Below are positions 53,102 through 63,591 of a stretch of DNA of 64,000 nucleotides, one piece after another. Positions within the stretch are counted from its first letter, which is position 1, and each line of letters begins with the position of its first letter. Origin of the DNA: Halovenus marina (GTDB taxonomy: Archaea > Halobacteriota > Halobacteria > Halobacteriales > Haloarculaceae); NCBI RefSeq assembly GCF_051414115.1, contig NZ_JBLKNZ010000001.1:1550001-1614000 (forward strand), read 5' to 3'. Below the pieces are notes generated by a model, which saw nothing but the letters and a program-made list of their open reading frames with translations, had not been told where the DNA came from and made no database searches. The position numbers were made by a program, and so were the translations under genes.

Positions 53102-53587
53102 CTATCGATGCGCATCTATCACGTCGAGCAGGTCATCGATCTCGGGTCTGTCCCACGTGGACGACCCCTCGTGCGTGTAGATGATCTCGGGTGTGTCGCC
53201 GCGGCAATCGAGCATCACTATCTTCGGCATCCGGCCGAAGAAGTCGCTGAACCGGCCGAGAACCCCGAATCTGACCGGTTGGTCGTACTCCGAACTGACT
53301 CGCGTGTCGGGGTCGGCACAGAGCGGAAAGGGCAGGTCGTAATCCGACTGCCAGTCTTCGAGTCTATCGGCCGGTTCGGGGACGATTGAGACGACTGCGG
53401 CGTTCCGTTCTCGGAATTCCTCGTACCGGGATGCGAGCGTCTGTACCTGCTTGCGACAGTTCGTACAGTAGTAGTCGCGCTGGAAAAACAGCGCGACGAA
53501 GTCGTTATCGGCAGCGAGCGACCGAAAGGCGAGTGGGTCCGGCCCGGATCCGACGTTTTCGAGCTCGAAATCGACGGCGAGTTCCAT
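53102..53587 (-). CDS. Thioredoxin-fold peroxiredoxin-like protein
   Basis: A 161-aa thioredoxin-fold protein. A CxxC (YYCTNCRKQVQ) occupies the place after the FVALFFQRDYY strand where peroxiredoxins of the AhpC/TSA type carry the peroxidatic Cys. It continues with AVVSIVPEPADRLEDWQSDY and PFPLCADPD. It could be a peroxiredoxin (BCP-like) or a thiol reductase; the two Cys favour a redox-active disulfide. Start at 53587. Confidence 0.78.
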   Translation of the reverse strand: MELAVDFELENVGSGPDPLAFRSLAADNDFVALFFQRDYYCTNCRKQVQTLASRYEEFRERNAAVVSIVPEPADRLEDWQSDYDLPFPLCADPDTRVSSEYDQPVRFGVLGRFSDFFGRMPKIVMLDCRGDTPEIIYTHEGSSTWDRPEIDDLLDVIDAHR

Positions 53588-53688
53588 GCAGATTGGTTCG
53601 GCTGCCAGCCCGAAAACTGTGCTGTCGGTCGTGTCCGCTCCGAACACACCTGCCGAACTATTTCCCGTCTGGTGTCCATAGGTCCGGT

Positions 53689-54408
53689 GTGACGGCCGAC
53701 ATCGCCTCCGTTCCGGCGCAGTTTCTCCTCGCGGTCAGGCGCGACGAACCAGTCGCATCGCTTCTCGAACGACTCGCGGCGGTCGATCCGGACGACCTCT
53801 CGGCCGCACTGAATTCCGACGATGCGCGTCTGGCCTTCTGGATAAACCTCTACAACGGAGTCACACAGTGGGCGCTCGACGCCGACCCAGAGCGATACGA
53901 AAACCGCCGAACGTTCTTTTCCACGCCGCTTGTCACCGTCGCCGGGAGCGATTTGAGCCTCGACGACATCGAACACAGGATCTTGCGCCGCTCGTACAGC
54001 AAGTACGCCCTCGGCTATCTCCGCTCGCCCCTTCGAGACCGGTTCTGCGAGCGTTACGAACTCGACGCCAGAGATCCACGGATCCACTTTGCGGTGAACT
54101 GCGGGGCCGAAAGCTGTCCGGCGATTGCCGCCTACACCGCGGACCGGATCGACGAGCAACTCGACTGGGCGACCGAGGGATATCTGGCCCAGACAGTCGA
54201 GTACGACCCGGACGCCGGAGTCGTTCGCGTCCCGCGGGTCATGCTGTGGTTCCGCGGCGACTTCGGGCGCAAGCGCGACATCCTCGCATTTCTGGAGCGA
54301 TACGAGCAGATCCCACCCGGGGTGACGCCGCGCCTCTCCTATCGGGACTGGAACTGGTCGATGCACCGCGAGCAGTACGCAGACTCAGAGATTGCAGCGG
54401 AGAAGTGA
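53689..54408 (+). CDS. DUF547 domain protein
   Basis: A 239-aa protein of the DUF547 family. The conserved parts are ARLAFWINLYNGVTQWALDA (near residue 45) and HFAVNCGAESCPAI (near 130), with Cys and His that could be active. No reaction is established for the family. A GTG start at 53689 is used because no in-frame ATG is near. It is divergent from the redoxin gene, 101 bp apart, which may mean shared redox control. Confidence 0.75.
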   Translation: MTADIASVPAQFLLAVRRDEPVASLLERLAAVDPDDLSAALNSDDARLAFWINLYNGVTQWALDADPERYENRRTFFSTPLVTVAGSDLSLDDIEHRILRRSYSKYALGYLRSPLRDRFCERYELDARDPRIHFAVNCGAESCPAIAAYTADRIDEQLDWATEGYLAQTVEYDPDAGVVRVPRVMLWFRGDFGRKRDILAFLERYEQIPPGVTPRLSYRDWNWSMHREQYADSEIAAEK

Positions 54409-54423
54409 AGGCGTGCTGGCGGC

Positions 54424-55323
54424 TTAGCCCGCCACCCAGCACCAACCAGCCGTTTGCAGGATCAACAGCGAGACCATCGCCGTCACGGTCGGCCACGGGG
54501 TGTGTCGGCGGGTGTATCCGTACGCACCGTATCCGACGAGCGGGACGACCGGAAGGCTGGCGAGCGCTACCGGCACGGGAATGGACCGCCCGGCGAGTGC
54601 GAACAGGGAGAGGCCAGCCAGCAGTGCAATTCCCACGTAGACACGCCGGAGCCGCGTCGGAGACCACTGCACTGCGAGAGTTCGCTTGCCGACCGCTCGG
54701 TCCGCCTCGCGGTCCGGCCACTGGGTCGCGAACAGATTCAACAGGACGACCAGAAAGAACGGGATCGATGCGAGCGCCACGAACCCGAGTGTCCCACCGA
54801 CGACAGCGCCGCCGTACACCGGGAGGACGAGTCCGCCGAGCGCGGCATTATCGAGTTCGCCCAGGCCACGCCAGGCCAGTCTGAGCGGGCCGACGGAGTA
54901 CTGCCAGCCGAAGACCGCAATCACCGCAAGCACTCCGAGTGCACGGAGCGAAAGCCAGCCGCTGACGGCGAAGGCGACGGCGAACACGATGCCGAGACAG
55001 AGCGAGAGCGCGGCCGCCCGGAGCGCGACGGTCCGAGACACGTCGAACCGCTGGAGCGCGCCGCTCCCGCCGGAGAACGGCGTGCGGTCGGTGCGGGCGT
55101 CGGTTTCGTAATCAGCGTACTCGTTGATCTGGTGGACACTTGTAGCTGTCAGGAGTAAGACGAGCGCCCCCGAAGCAAGCGCCAGTACCGACAGAGTCGC
55201 ACCCATAAACAGCGCAACTTTCACCCCAAAGAGGTAGACGCCGAGTATCAACAGCAGTTGTGCCGGTCTGGCAGTCGCATACAGCACTCGACCGAGAGAC
55301 CAGTCCAGACGTACACGAGTCAT
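54424..55323 (-). CDS. UbiA-family prenyltransferase
   Basis: A 299-aa protein with eight to nine membrane helices. The first Asp motif is INEYADYETD (near residue 65, NxxxDxxxD), followed by PFSGGSGALQ; the second is QWPDREADRAVGK (near 190). The first motif with GGSG resembles MenA/quinone-type members, so menaquinone synthesis is possible, but archaeal lipid or heme branches use the same fold. It runs tail to tail with the DUF547 gene, 15 bp apart. Confidence 0.82.
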   Translation of the reverse strand: MTRVRLDWSLGRVLYATARPAQLLLILGVYLFGVKVALFMGATLSVLALASGALVLLLTATSVHQINEYADYETDARTDRTPFSGGSGALQRFDVSRTVALRAAALSLCLGIVFAVAFAVSGWLSLRALGVLAVIAVFGWQYSVGPLRLAWRGLGELDNAALGGLVLPVYGGAVVGGTLGFVALASIPFFLVVLLNLFATQWPDREADRAVGKRTLAVQWSPTRLRRVYVGIALLAGLSLFALAGRSIPVPVALASLPVVPLVGYGAYGYTRRHTPWPTVTAMVSLLILQTAGWCWVAG

Positions 55324-55332
55324 GCACCAGTA

Positions 55333-55656
55333 CTAGTCTGACAATTCCCAGTCCGGGGCGTCTCTGATCGTAGGAAGCGCACGCTCAAGATCGGACTCTG
55401 TCGAGCCGTAGAATCGCTCCCGACCAACGGGTGTTCGCACACGGATAAGGACGGTATGGGTAGTTGCGTGAAAGATAGACAGCGACCACGGCGTTCCCGC
55501 GTGCTCCCAGTCGCTGTGACAGGTCGATTCGTCGTCGTCGACGACGCGTGATCCGAGTTCCCAGCTCAACCGCGTCAGATGTTGGAGATCGAAGGGAACA
55601 ACATCCGGGAGCCGCCGACCGGATGTGTCTGTCCCTCCCGTACCATGCACAGCCAT
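55333..55656 (-). CDS. Hypothetical haloarchaeal protein
   Basis: A 107-aa protein with a compact alpha/beta pattern (HLTRLSWELGSRVVDDDEST, WSLSIFHATTHTVLIRVRTP). No family is recognised. It lies 9 bp upstream of the UbiA gene on the same strand and may be co-transcribed. The AT-rich stretch 55657-55775 upstream holds no gene. Confidence 0.55.
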   Translation of the reverse strand: MAVHGTGGTDTSGRRLPDVVPFDLQHLTRLSWELGSRVVDDDESTCHSDWEHAGTPWSLSIFHATTHTVLIRVRTPVGRERFYGSTESDLERALPTIRDAPDWELSD

Positions 55657-55775
55657 ACCACAGGGATATCCCTACGTCAGTAAAAATCATACTATTCTGT
55701 CGCGAGTATTGTGCTCTTGCTGAATAGTTGAACGCAGGAGAGAATCAAGCCCAGGAACAGGGACCGACCAGACAG

Positions 55776-56774
55776 TTAGCTCCACGGTACAGTCAGGCCA
55801 TACTCGTCTGCGAGGGTTTCGAGTGTCGCCTGGTGTTCTGATGTGACCGGGACGCCCACCGCTCGGTTCTTCTGTTCCCGTGCGGCCTCGACGCCACCCG
55901 GGAGATACGACTCGTCGAAGCCATCGAGCGGTTCGAGTTCACCGACGGTCCGGACGTACTCGTCGATCTCGCGCTTGAACCGGTCAGGGTCCTCGAACAG
56001 GTCGATCCGGAAGAAGATGGCGAGTGCGCCCTGGTTTGCCATATCGTAGGTCTGGTGCTCTCGGGGGCCGTCGAGTGCAAGTCCGGTGAGAAAGCCACCC
56101 CACGACTGACAGATCGACCCCATCCCGACGTGTCGAAGCACGAGTCCGGGCGCGAGTTCCGCGATAGCGTCCCGATACGGGCTGGTGTCGTACAGGTCGT
56201 GCATCGTGCCGAAATCGAGCAGGATGTCCTCCTCCTCGTCTGCAGGCGCACAGAACGCCATCGGCGACCCGCCAGCGGCCTCGTATATCTCGTCGCCGGG
56301 TGAGAGTTGCAGTTGGTGACCGGAGATGACGAACGCGAGCAGGTCCTCGTCGACTGCTTCCTGCAGGTAGATCCCCGCACCTCCGAAGTGGTTGTGGTTG
56401 CGCGTCGCCATCACAGCGATACCCTGCTCACTGGCCTTCTCGATTGCGCGCTCGGTGCCGTCGAGCGCCGGGAAATATCCGAGTCCACCGTCACCGTCGA
56501 CCTGCACGCTCACAGGCGTCTCCCTGACCACATCGAGTTCGGGGTCTGGATTGACGACACGCTCGTCGAGCATCCGGACGTAGCCTCTGCCCCAGTAGTT
56601 GCCCAGAAGCGCCGTCCCGTGGCTGTGGATCCCGCGCAGGTCCATCCGCACGAGCAGGTCTGCGAGTGTCTCTGCCCGCTCCGTTGGCATATCGACGGCC
56701 CCCAGCGCGTCGACGGCGAACGACCGAAGCGGTTCGTGAGACACCCGGATCGCGTCCTCTGTGTTGTGATCCAT
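55776..56774 (-). CDS. Malate/L-lactate dehydrogenase-type oxidoreductase (Ldh_2)
   Basis: A 332-aa protein of the YiaK/ComC-like NAD(P) dehydrogenase family. Segments are LLVRMDLRGIHSHGTALLGNY, MATRNHNHFGGAGIYLQEA with the active His, and EAAGGSPMAFCAPA. The family reduces 2-oxoacids such as oxaloacetate or sulfopyruvate. The substrate here is not known. The start at 56774 is the internal ATG that opens the conserved part. Confidence 0.82.
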   Translation of the reverse strand: MDHNTEDAIRVSHEPLRSFAVDALGAVDMPTERAETLADLLVRMDLRGIHSHGTALLGNYWGRGYVRMLDERVVNPDPELDVVRETPVSVQVDGDGGLGYFPALDGTERAIEKASEQGIAVMATRNHNHFGGAGIYLQEAVDEDLLAFVISGHQLQLSPGDEIYEAAGGSPMAFCAPADEEEDILLDFGTMHDLYDTSPYRDAIAELAPGLVLRHVGMGSICQSWGGFLTGLALDGPREHQTYDMANQGALAIFFRIDLFEDPDRFKREIDEYVRTVGELEPLDGFDESYLPGGVEAAREQKNRAVGVPVTSEHQATLETLADEYGLTVPWS

Positions 56775-56924
56775 GTAGAACAGTTTGCCCGACACGCGCA
56801 AAAGTGTTCGTCACGGTCCGGCGTGGATCGCCTCTGTGTCGAGAAGAGAGACCAACCAAATATGAAGGCGGACGTCCGAATCCGGGTGACAACTATTTAG
56901 GCGGGGGACCGATTAGATGACTCC

Positions 56925-57506
56925 ATGTACGTCCGGGATGCAAAAAACAGGGACGAGGTCTGGCTACTTGACCACATCGAGGCGATGGGACTGGACGAAA
57001 CCGCCTTTCGATCCCGGGATTACGTCATCGCGATGGACGAACGCGAGGGCGAACGAGCGGGCTTTGGTCGGATCCGGATCCACAAGACCGACGACGGGGA
57101 GTACTGCGAACTGACGAGTATCGGCGTCCTCGAAGACTGGCGCGGGCAGGGCGTCGGCGCGCACGTCGTCGAACGCCTCGTCACGACTGCCCGCGACAAG
57201 GACTTCGACGTGGTGTACTCGCTGACCGGCGAGCCCGAGTATCTCTCCCAGTTCGGGTTCGAGCGCATCGACCCCGAGCAACTTCCCGAGGTGTTGCAGG
57301 AGCGACTGCTCACCAAGCAGGAACAACTCGAACCCGATGCTGTCCCGGTTCGGATCGAACCGGACCGCTTCCGGATGCCCGGCCACCTGCGCGAGCGCTT
57401 CAAACAGGCCGCCCCCGAAGAGGAAGAAACCGAACCCGAGGAGGGGCCAGAAGACTTCGGCATCGACCCCGACGAGGCGACCTACAAGTACGACACGGGC
57501 AACTAG
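56925..57506 (+). CDS. GNAT-family acetyltransferase
   Basis: A 193-aa protein. Residues 1-140 form a GNAT domain with ELTSIGVLEDWRGQGVGAHV holding the acetyl-CoA loop (RGQGVG) and YLSQFGFERID after it. The C-terminal 50 residues are acidic, low in complexity and end in TYKYDTG. Its target is unknown. It is divergent from the Ldh-type gene. Confidence 0.85.
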   Translation: MYVRDAKNRDEVWLLDHIEAMGLDETAFRSRDYVIAMDEREGERAGFGRIRIHKTDDGEYCELTSIGVLEDWRGQGVGAHVVERLVTTARDKDFDVVYSLTGEPEYLSQFGFERIDPEQLPEVLQERLLTKQEQLEPDAVPVRIEPDRFRMPGHLRERFKQAAPEEEETEPEEGPEDFGIDPDEATYKYDTGN

Positions 57507-57672
57507 CGCCCACAGGACCATTCCCCCCACCGATTTGAAGTGTTATGAACAGCCTATCTACTGACAGACGAATATATTGGGATGACCGCGTCCATCTGGA
57601 GTGAAAATTGTGCGCAAGTCGACACGATATAATGCGTTATTAATTAAGTGTCCGTTACGCTATGGGGGATCA

Positions 57673-58644
57673 GTGAACGGACGAAAAACCATCGGTGTCC
57701 TGGGGATCGGTAGCACAAATCTCTACAGCGGTCTCGGTGACCCGGTGGCCGGAACACTGCGGGCTGTCGAACGCCAGCCAACGCGGGCACATGACCTGGA
57801 CAGCCAGGCAGTCGAGATAGTCGACCGGCTCATCGAGGAGAACGGAGATCTGGAGACAGTGTGTATCGCGTGTGCCGGACTGGTAAGTGATACCGAAATT
57901 CGGAAATTCGACACCCCTGACGGGGAGATTATCGAGCGAGTCCCGATCGGTGACTCGATCGAGAAAACACACGGAATAGACGTGTGTCTCGAAAACGACT
58001 GCACGGCATCGACACTCGCGGAGTGGTTCTACGGCGCAGGGAGAGAGTACGACTCGATCGTTCATCTCACCTTCGGCACCGGAATCGGGTGTGGGGTAGT
58101 CGAGCGTGGGCGTCTGCTGCGGGGCGAAACTGACCAGGCTGGCGAAGTAGGGCTGCTTCCAGTCGTCTCCGACGGTGATCTCGAAAGTGCCGGAGTGACT
58201 GGTGCGTGGGAAGCGTACTGCTCCGGCCGTGGGATTCCCAATTATGCAGCGCAACTGCTTGGCCAGGAAGACGAAACCGACCTCGACCAACCAACCACCG
58301 CAAAAGCGGTCTTCGAGGCAGCCGCGAACGGTGACACGGTCGCGCAGAACGCGCTCGAACAGGTCGGCAAGTATAACGCCGCCGGACTCGGTGCTGTCGC
58401 AAATGCGTACAACCCGGGACTGATCACAGTCGGTGGCGGAGTGGCGCTGAACAACTGTGAATGGTTCCAAGAGAGCGTGTTACCACACTTCGAGGAGTAC
58501 TGCTTTGTCGACCAACCAGCTATCGAAATGACGACACTCGAGGACCAGATCGGGCTGTACGGTGCACTCGCAATCGGACGAAATGCGGACAAAAACGCCG
58601 TTCGTGGCACCGAATCGGAAGTCGTGAAGCAGGTGCAGGATTAA
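57673..58644 (+). CDS. ROK-family protein (sugar kinase-like)
   Basis: A 323-aa ROK/ASKHA protein. The N-terminal phosphate loop is VLGIGSTNLYSGLGD; the middle has LTFGTGIGCGVVERGRLLRG, and the metal/sugar part GETDQAGEVGLLPV contains the E and conserved Gly of ROK kinases, although the usual Cys-rich HxxCxCG zinc motif is missing. A GTG start at 57673 is used; a GTG at 57601 is open in frame. The upstream 100 bp are AT-rich. Substrate unknown. Confidence 0.7.
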   Translation: MNGRKTIGVLGIGSTNLYSGLGDPVAGTLRAVERQPTRAHDLDSQAVEIVDRLIEENGDLETVCIACAGLVSDTEIRKFDTPDGEIIERVPIGDSIEKTHGIDVCLENDCTASTLAEWFYGAGREYDSIVHLTFGTGIGCGVVERGRLLRGETDQAGEVGLLPVVSDGDLESAGVTGAWEAYCSGRGIPNYAAQLLGQEDETDLDQPTTAKAVFEAAANGDTVAQNALEQVGKYNAAGLGAVANAYNPGLITVGGGVALNNCEWFQESVLPHFEEYCFVDQPAIEMTTLEDQIGLYGALAIGRNADKNAVRGTESEVVKQVQD

Positions 58645-58739
58645 TCACAGCGATCTTCAGCGGTTGTGGAACGCCCTCACGGAATCAGTGAAGTCGGCAA
58701 GACTCAAACGTTTTATTCGTACAGCCAGTCCGTTCGGGT

Positions 58740-60416
<1,677 letters not shown>

Positions 60417-60824
60417 ATGACCGCCGCGACATCTCTGGATGTCCGTTTCGACCACGCCGGAATCGCGACCGACGACGCGGAGGAGTTGGCGACGTTGTAC
60501 ACCGATCTGCTCGGCTGTGAGCGCGTTCACGAAACCAGATTCGACGGCATGGAGATCCACTTTCTCGCGGTCGGCGACAGTTACTTCGAGTTGATCGAAC
60601 CGGTCGAACCGGGGCCGATACAGTCCTATCTCGACGAACACGGCTCCGGGATCCACCATCTCGCAGTCTCCGTGTCGGACATCGAGAGTGCACTCGGGCA
60701 CGCACGAGAGAACGGGGTTCGCCTCATCGACGACGCGCCACGGCCGGGCGCGTGGGACCACGACGTTGCGTTTCTCCATCCGAACTCGACTGGTGGCGTA
60801 CTCATCGAGTTCGTCCAGCGGTAA
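60417..60824 (+). CDS. mce: Methylmalonyl-CoA epimerase
   Basis: A 135-aa VOC-fold enzyme that turns (S)- to (R)-methylmalonyl-CoA for the mutase. Metal residues sit in FDHAGIAT, GIHHLAVSVSD and GVLIEFVQ, the H/H/E set. Its ATG follows the mutase TGA without a gap, so both are surely one operon. Confidence 0.92.
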   Translation: MTAATSLDVRFDHAGIATDDAEELATLYTDLLGCERVHETRFDGMEIHFLAVGDSYFELIEPVEPGPIQSYLDEHGSGIHHLAVSVSDIESALGHARENGVRLIDDAPRPGAWDHDVAFLHPNSTGGVLIEFVQR

Positions 60825-60913
60825 GTTCTGGTCCGAACAGTATTCCGGGACTCTCCATCACCCAAAACCGGCGCCCGCGGGTATTATATGTCTCGGGAGT
60901 GCTATGGACAGAT

Positions 60914-61819
60914 ATGAATCTCTCGGTAGTCGTCCCGACACTCAACACCCGCGACGAACTCGCGGACTGTCTGGACGCACTCGCCGAGTACGTGCCCGAC
61001 GCCGAAGTCATCGTCGTCAACGGGCCATCTGCAGATGGGACGACCGGGATGGTCCGTGAGCGGACGGGTGTCGACGTACTGGTCGAACTCGCAGACCGGA
61101 CGATAAACGCCGCCCGAAACGCCGGAATCGAACAGGCCCGGGGCGACGCTATCGCCTTCGTCCACCCGACTGTCTCTATCACGTCGGCGTGGCGAGACGC
61201 AGTCGAGAGTGGTCTGGACCGTGCGCCGGTCGTCACTGGACCGACACAGTCGGGGATCGATTCCCGATACACCGAACCGGAGCGGCGAACCATCCGGGGG
61301 CGGTCGGTGAGTTACTTCAACCCCGGAAACGTCGTCTTCGAGCGCGGCCCGCTCGACGAGCTCGACGGGTTCGACGAGTATCTGGAAATCGGTGGCGCAC
61401 GCGACCTCGCGCATCGGCTGGCCGGTCTGGACCACGCCGTTCGATGGGACGACGACATGGCCGTCCGGCAGCGACTGGGCGCTGATGGCGGCGAACGAGA
61501 ACCGGACTGGGACTGGAAGTATCGGTCGCTGTCCTATCGCCTCGTAAAAAACTACGGCCTCAGGCCGACGGTGCTCGGGCGCACGGGACGACACGCCTGT
61601 GGCGACGGCGTGAGTCAGTTTCGCGCTGTCTGGAGCGGGGATCTTCGACCTTCGGAGTGGCTCGGAAATGGCCGGGACGTGGTTGGGGGGATTCTCGGCG
61701 GAATCCGTGCGGGTATGAGCGCGCGCCGGACGGACCGCTCGAAGCGGCACAACCCACGTGGCCGCTCGGCGCGAACGGACCGTGCCGTCACCGTCTACGA
61801 CAGGCGAGACTCAGCGTAG
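60914..61819 (+). CDS. Glycosyltransferase family 2
   Basis: A 301-aa GT-A enzyme. It opens LSVVVPTLNTRDELADCLDA, then VIVVNGPSADGT and NAARNAGIEQARGDAIAFVH as in GT2 proteins; the usual DxD metal motif is replaced by AFVHPT. A basic C-terminal tail (after about 260) is extra. It probably adds a sugar to a protein or lipid glycan; the acceptor is unknown. It starts 89 bp after mce. Confidence 0.8.
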   Translation: MNLSVVVPTLNTRDELADCLDALAEYVPDAEVIVVNGPSADGTTGMVRERTGVDVLVELADRTINAARNAGIEQARGDAIAFVHPTVSITSAWRDAVESGLDRAPVVTGPTQSGIDSRYTEPERRTIRGRSVSYFNPGNVVFERGPLDELDGFDEYLEIGGARDLAHRLAGLDHAVRWDDDMAVRQRLGADGGEREPDWDWKYRSLSYRLVKNYGLRPTVLGRTGRHACGDGVSQFRAVWSGDLRPSEWLGNGRDVVGGILGGIRAGMSARRTDRSKRHNPRGRSARTDRAVTVYDRRDSA

Positions 61820-61845
61820 CGGTATCGGATCGCCTCTCGACGTGC

Positions 61846-62652
61846 TCAGGGCGCGAGTTCGTCGAACACCCGGGAAATATTGTTCGAGAAGACTTTTCGC
61901 ATCGCGTCCTCGGGAACGTCGAGCGTCAGAATCTCCATGATAGCGACGTTTGGATGGATCGCGGGTGCGCCGCTCCCGAACACGACTCGGTCGGGATGTT
62001 CCATCACCGCCTGCTCGATGGGGTCGCGCAATCCGACGAAACTCGTATCGACAAAGCAGTTCTCGTAGCGACCCAGCAGTTCGATAGTGCGGTTCATCAG
62101 TCGCTCGTCGAGCGGATAGCCACCAAAGTGAGCAATAACGAGCGGGAAGTCGTATTCGAGCAGGGTTCGTTCGATCGATTCGGGCGGAAACCCGCGCCCG
62201 CCATAGGTGAGAACGGGCAATCCGGACGCTTCGAGTTGTTCGAGTACCTCGGAGTCGGGCAGTCCGTCCGCGGCGGGATTGAGCATGAAGCCAACAAAGC
62301 GGTCCTCGTAGGCGTACTGCTCGATGTCGGCCGGTGACGTGTGCTCCGAGGACCGCGACCGAGCGGCGTTTCGAATCCGGCTCCCAGTTCCGGTGCCCGG
62401 ATCACGAACACCGTTGACGCGTGCGAGAGCGATAAAGGGGCGGTCGACTGCGATCCGGGCGACTGCGTTGTTCGCTTTCAGGTAGCTCCCGTTTCGCTCT
62501 GCTGGGAACGCGAGCGACCGAACCACGCCTGCCTGCTGCATCTCGCGTTCGACCTGTTCCGGGTCGCCAATAGCCCGCGGCCGACGCCGCTCGTCTGGTT
62601 CTATCTCCATGTGGGTGTCGACGACCCTGAACCCGTGCTCCAGTCCGAGCAT
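61846..62652 (-). CDS. Amidohydrolase_2-type TIM-barrel protein, active site altered
   Basis: A 268-aa barrel. It starts EHGFRVVDTHMEIEPDERRR, where the family has DxHxH, but here the second His is Glu (DTHME). LVIAHFGGYPLDERLM (near residue 165) keeps the later His, and VVFGSGAPAIHPN takes the place of the final Asp segment (usual FGSDxP), where Asp is also replaced. Metal binding may therefore be lost or changed. The start at 62652 begins the conserved part; 48 open codons upstream are AT-rich and unlike coding DNA here. Confidence 0.65.
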   Translation of the reverse strand: MLGLEHGFRVVDTHMEIEPDERRRPRAIGDPEQVEREMQQAGVVRSLAFPAERNGSYLKANNAVARIAVDRPFIALARVNGVRDPGTGTGSRIRNAARSRSSEHTSPADIEQYAYEDRFVGFMLNPAADGLPDSEVLEQLEASGLPVLTYGGRGFPPESIERTLLEYDFPLVIAHFGGYPLDERLMNRTIELLGRYENCFVDTSFVGLRDPIEQAVMEHPDRVVFGSGAPAIHPNVAIMEILTLDVPEDAMRKVFSNNISRVFDELAP

Positions 62653-62835
62653 CAGAGGGTGCTTTGCGGTCGGGGTATTTAGATTTTCGCGGCTGAGGCC
62701 CAAACCGCGAAAGTAATCAACGGTTACCGTTCTGTGATACGTGATAAAGATACCTTTGAAGGCATTATCCATGGGATCCTGTGAGGTATCGAACAATATG
62801 CTAATAAGCGCGGGACGAATTACGAGAACGTGTTG

Positions 62836-63591
62836 ATGGTATCACAGATGCAATTGGAAGACAGGACCTGTCTGGTCACAGGCGCATCGAAAGGGATTGG
62901 TCGCGGTATTGCCGAGGAGTTCGGCGCCCACGGCGCGAACGTCGTGGTGAACTACCGGTCGTCGGAGGAGGACGCCTACGACGTCCGGGACGAGATAAAC
63001 GACGGCCCCGGCACCGCCATCGTCGCCCAGGCGGATGTCTCCGAGTTCGACCAAGTCGAAGCGATGTACGAACAGGCCACCGACGAGTTCGGCACCATCG
63101 ACGTGCTGGTCAACAACGCGGGGATCACCGTCGACAAGAAGTTCGAGAACATGACCCGAGAAGACTGGGAACGGGTTATCGACGTGAATCTCGGCGGCGT
63201 CTACAACGCGACGAAGGTTTGTTTCGAGGACATCCGTCAGGCCGACGAGGGTCGGCTCATCAACATCTCATCGGTCGTCGGACAGCAAGGCAACTACGGA
63301 CAGGCCAACTACGCGACGACGAAAAGCGGCCTGTTTGGGTTCACGCGAACGATTGCGCTGGAACTGGCAAATGAGGGGTCGACAGCAAACACTATCGCCC
63401 CCGGGTTCGTCATGACCGATATGCTCAAAGACGTTCCCGACCGCGTACAGGAGAACATCCTCAAACGCATCCCGCTCGACCGCTTCGCCGAAGTCGAGGA
63501 CATCGTCGGGATGGCTCGGTTCCTCGCGAGCCGTGAGTCGAGTTACATGACTGGTCAGGTGCTCGGCATCAACGGAGGGATGGAATGGTGA
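62836..63591 (+). CDS. 3-oxoacyl reductase, FabG/PhaB-type SDR
   Basis: A 251-aa classical SDR. It has the loop VTGASKGIGRGIAEEF, LVNNAGIT, the catalytic Ser in INISSVVGQQG and YATTKSGLFGF (YxxxK). It reduces 3-oxoacyl substrates with NADPH; with a thiolase overlapping downstream, acetoacetyl-CoA reduction for polyhydroxyalkanoate is plausible but no PHA synthase is seen. TATA-like CTAATAAG at 62801-62808 suits the ATG at 62836; 62848 is an alternative. Confidence 0.85.
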   Translation: MVSQMQLEDRTCLVTGASKGIGRGIAEEFGAHGANVVVNYRSSEEDAYDVRDEINDGPGTAIVAQADVSEFDQVEAMYEQATDEFGTIDVLVNNAGITVDKKFENMTREDWERVIDVNLGGVYNATKVCFEDIRQADEGRLINISSVVGQQGNYGQANYATTKSGLFGFTRTIALELANEGSTANTIAPGFVMTDMLKDVPDRVQENILKRIPLDRFAEVEDIVGMARFLASRESSYMTGQVLGINGGMEW

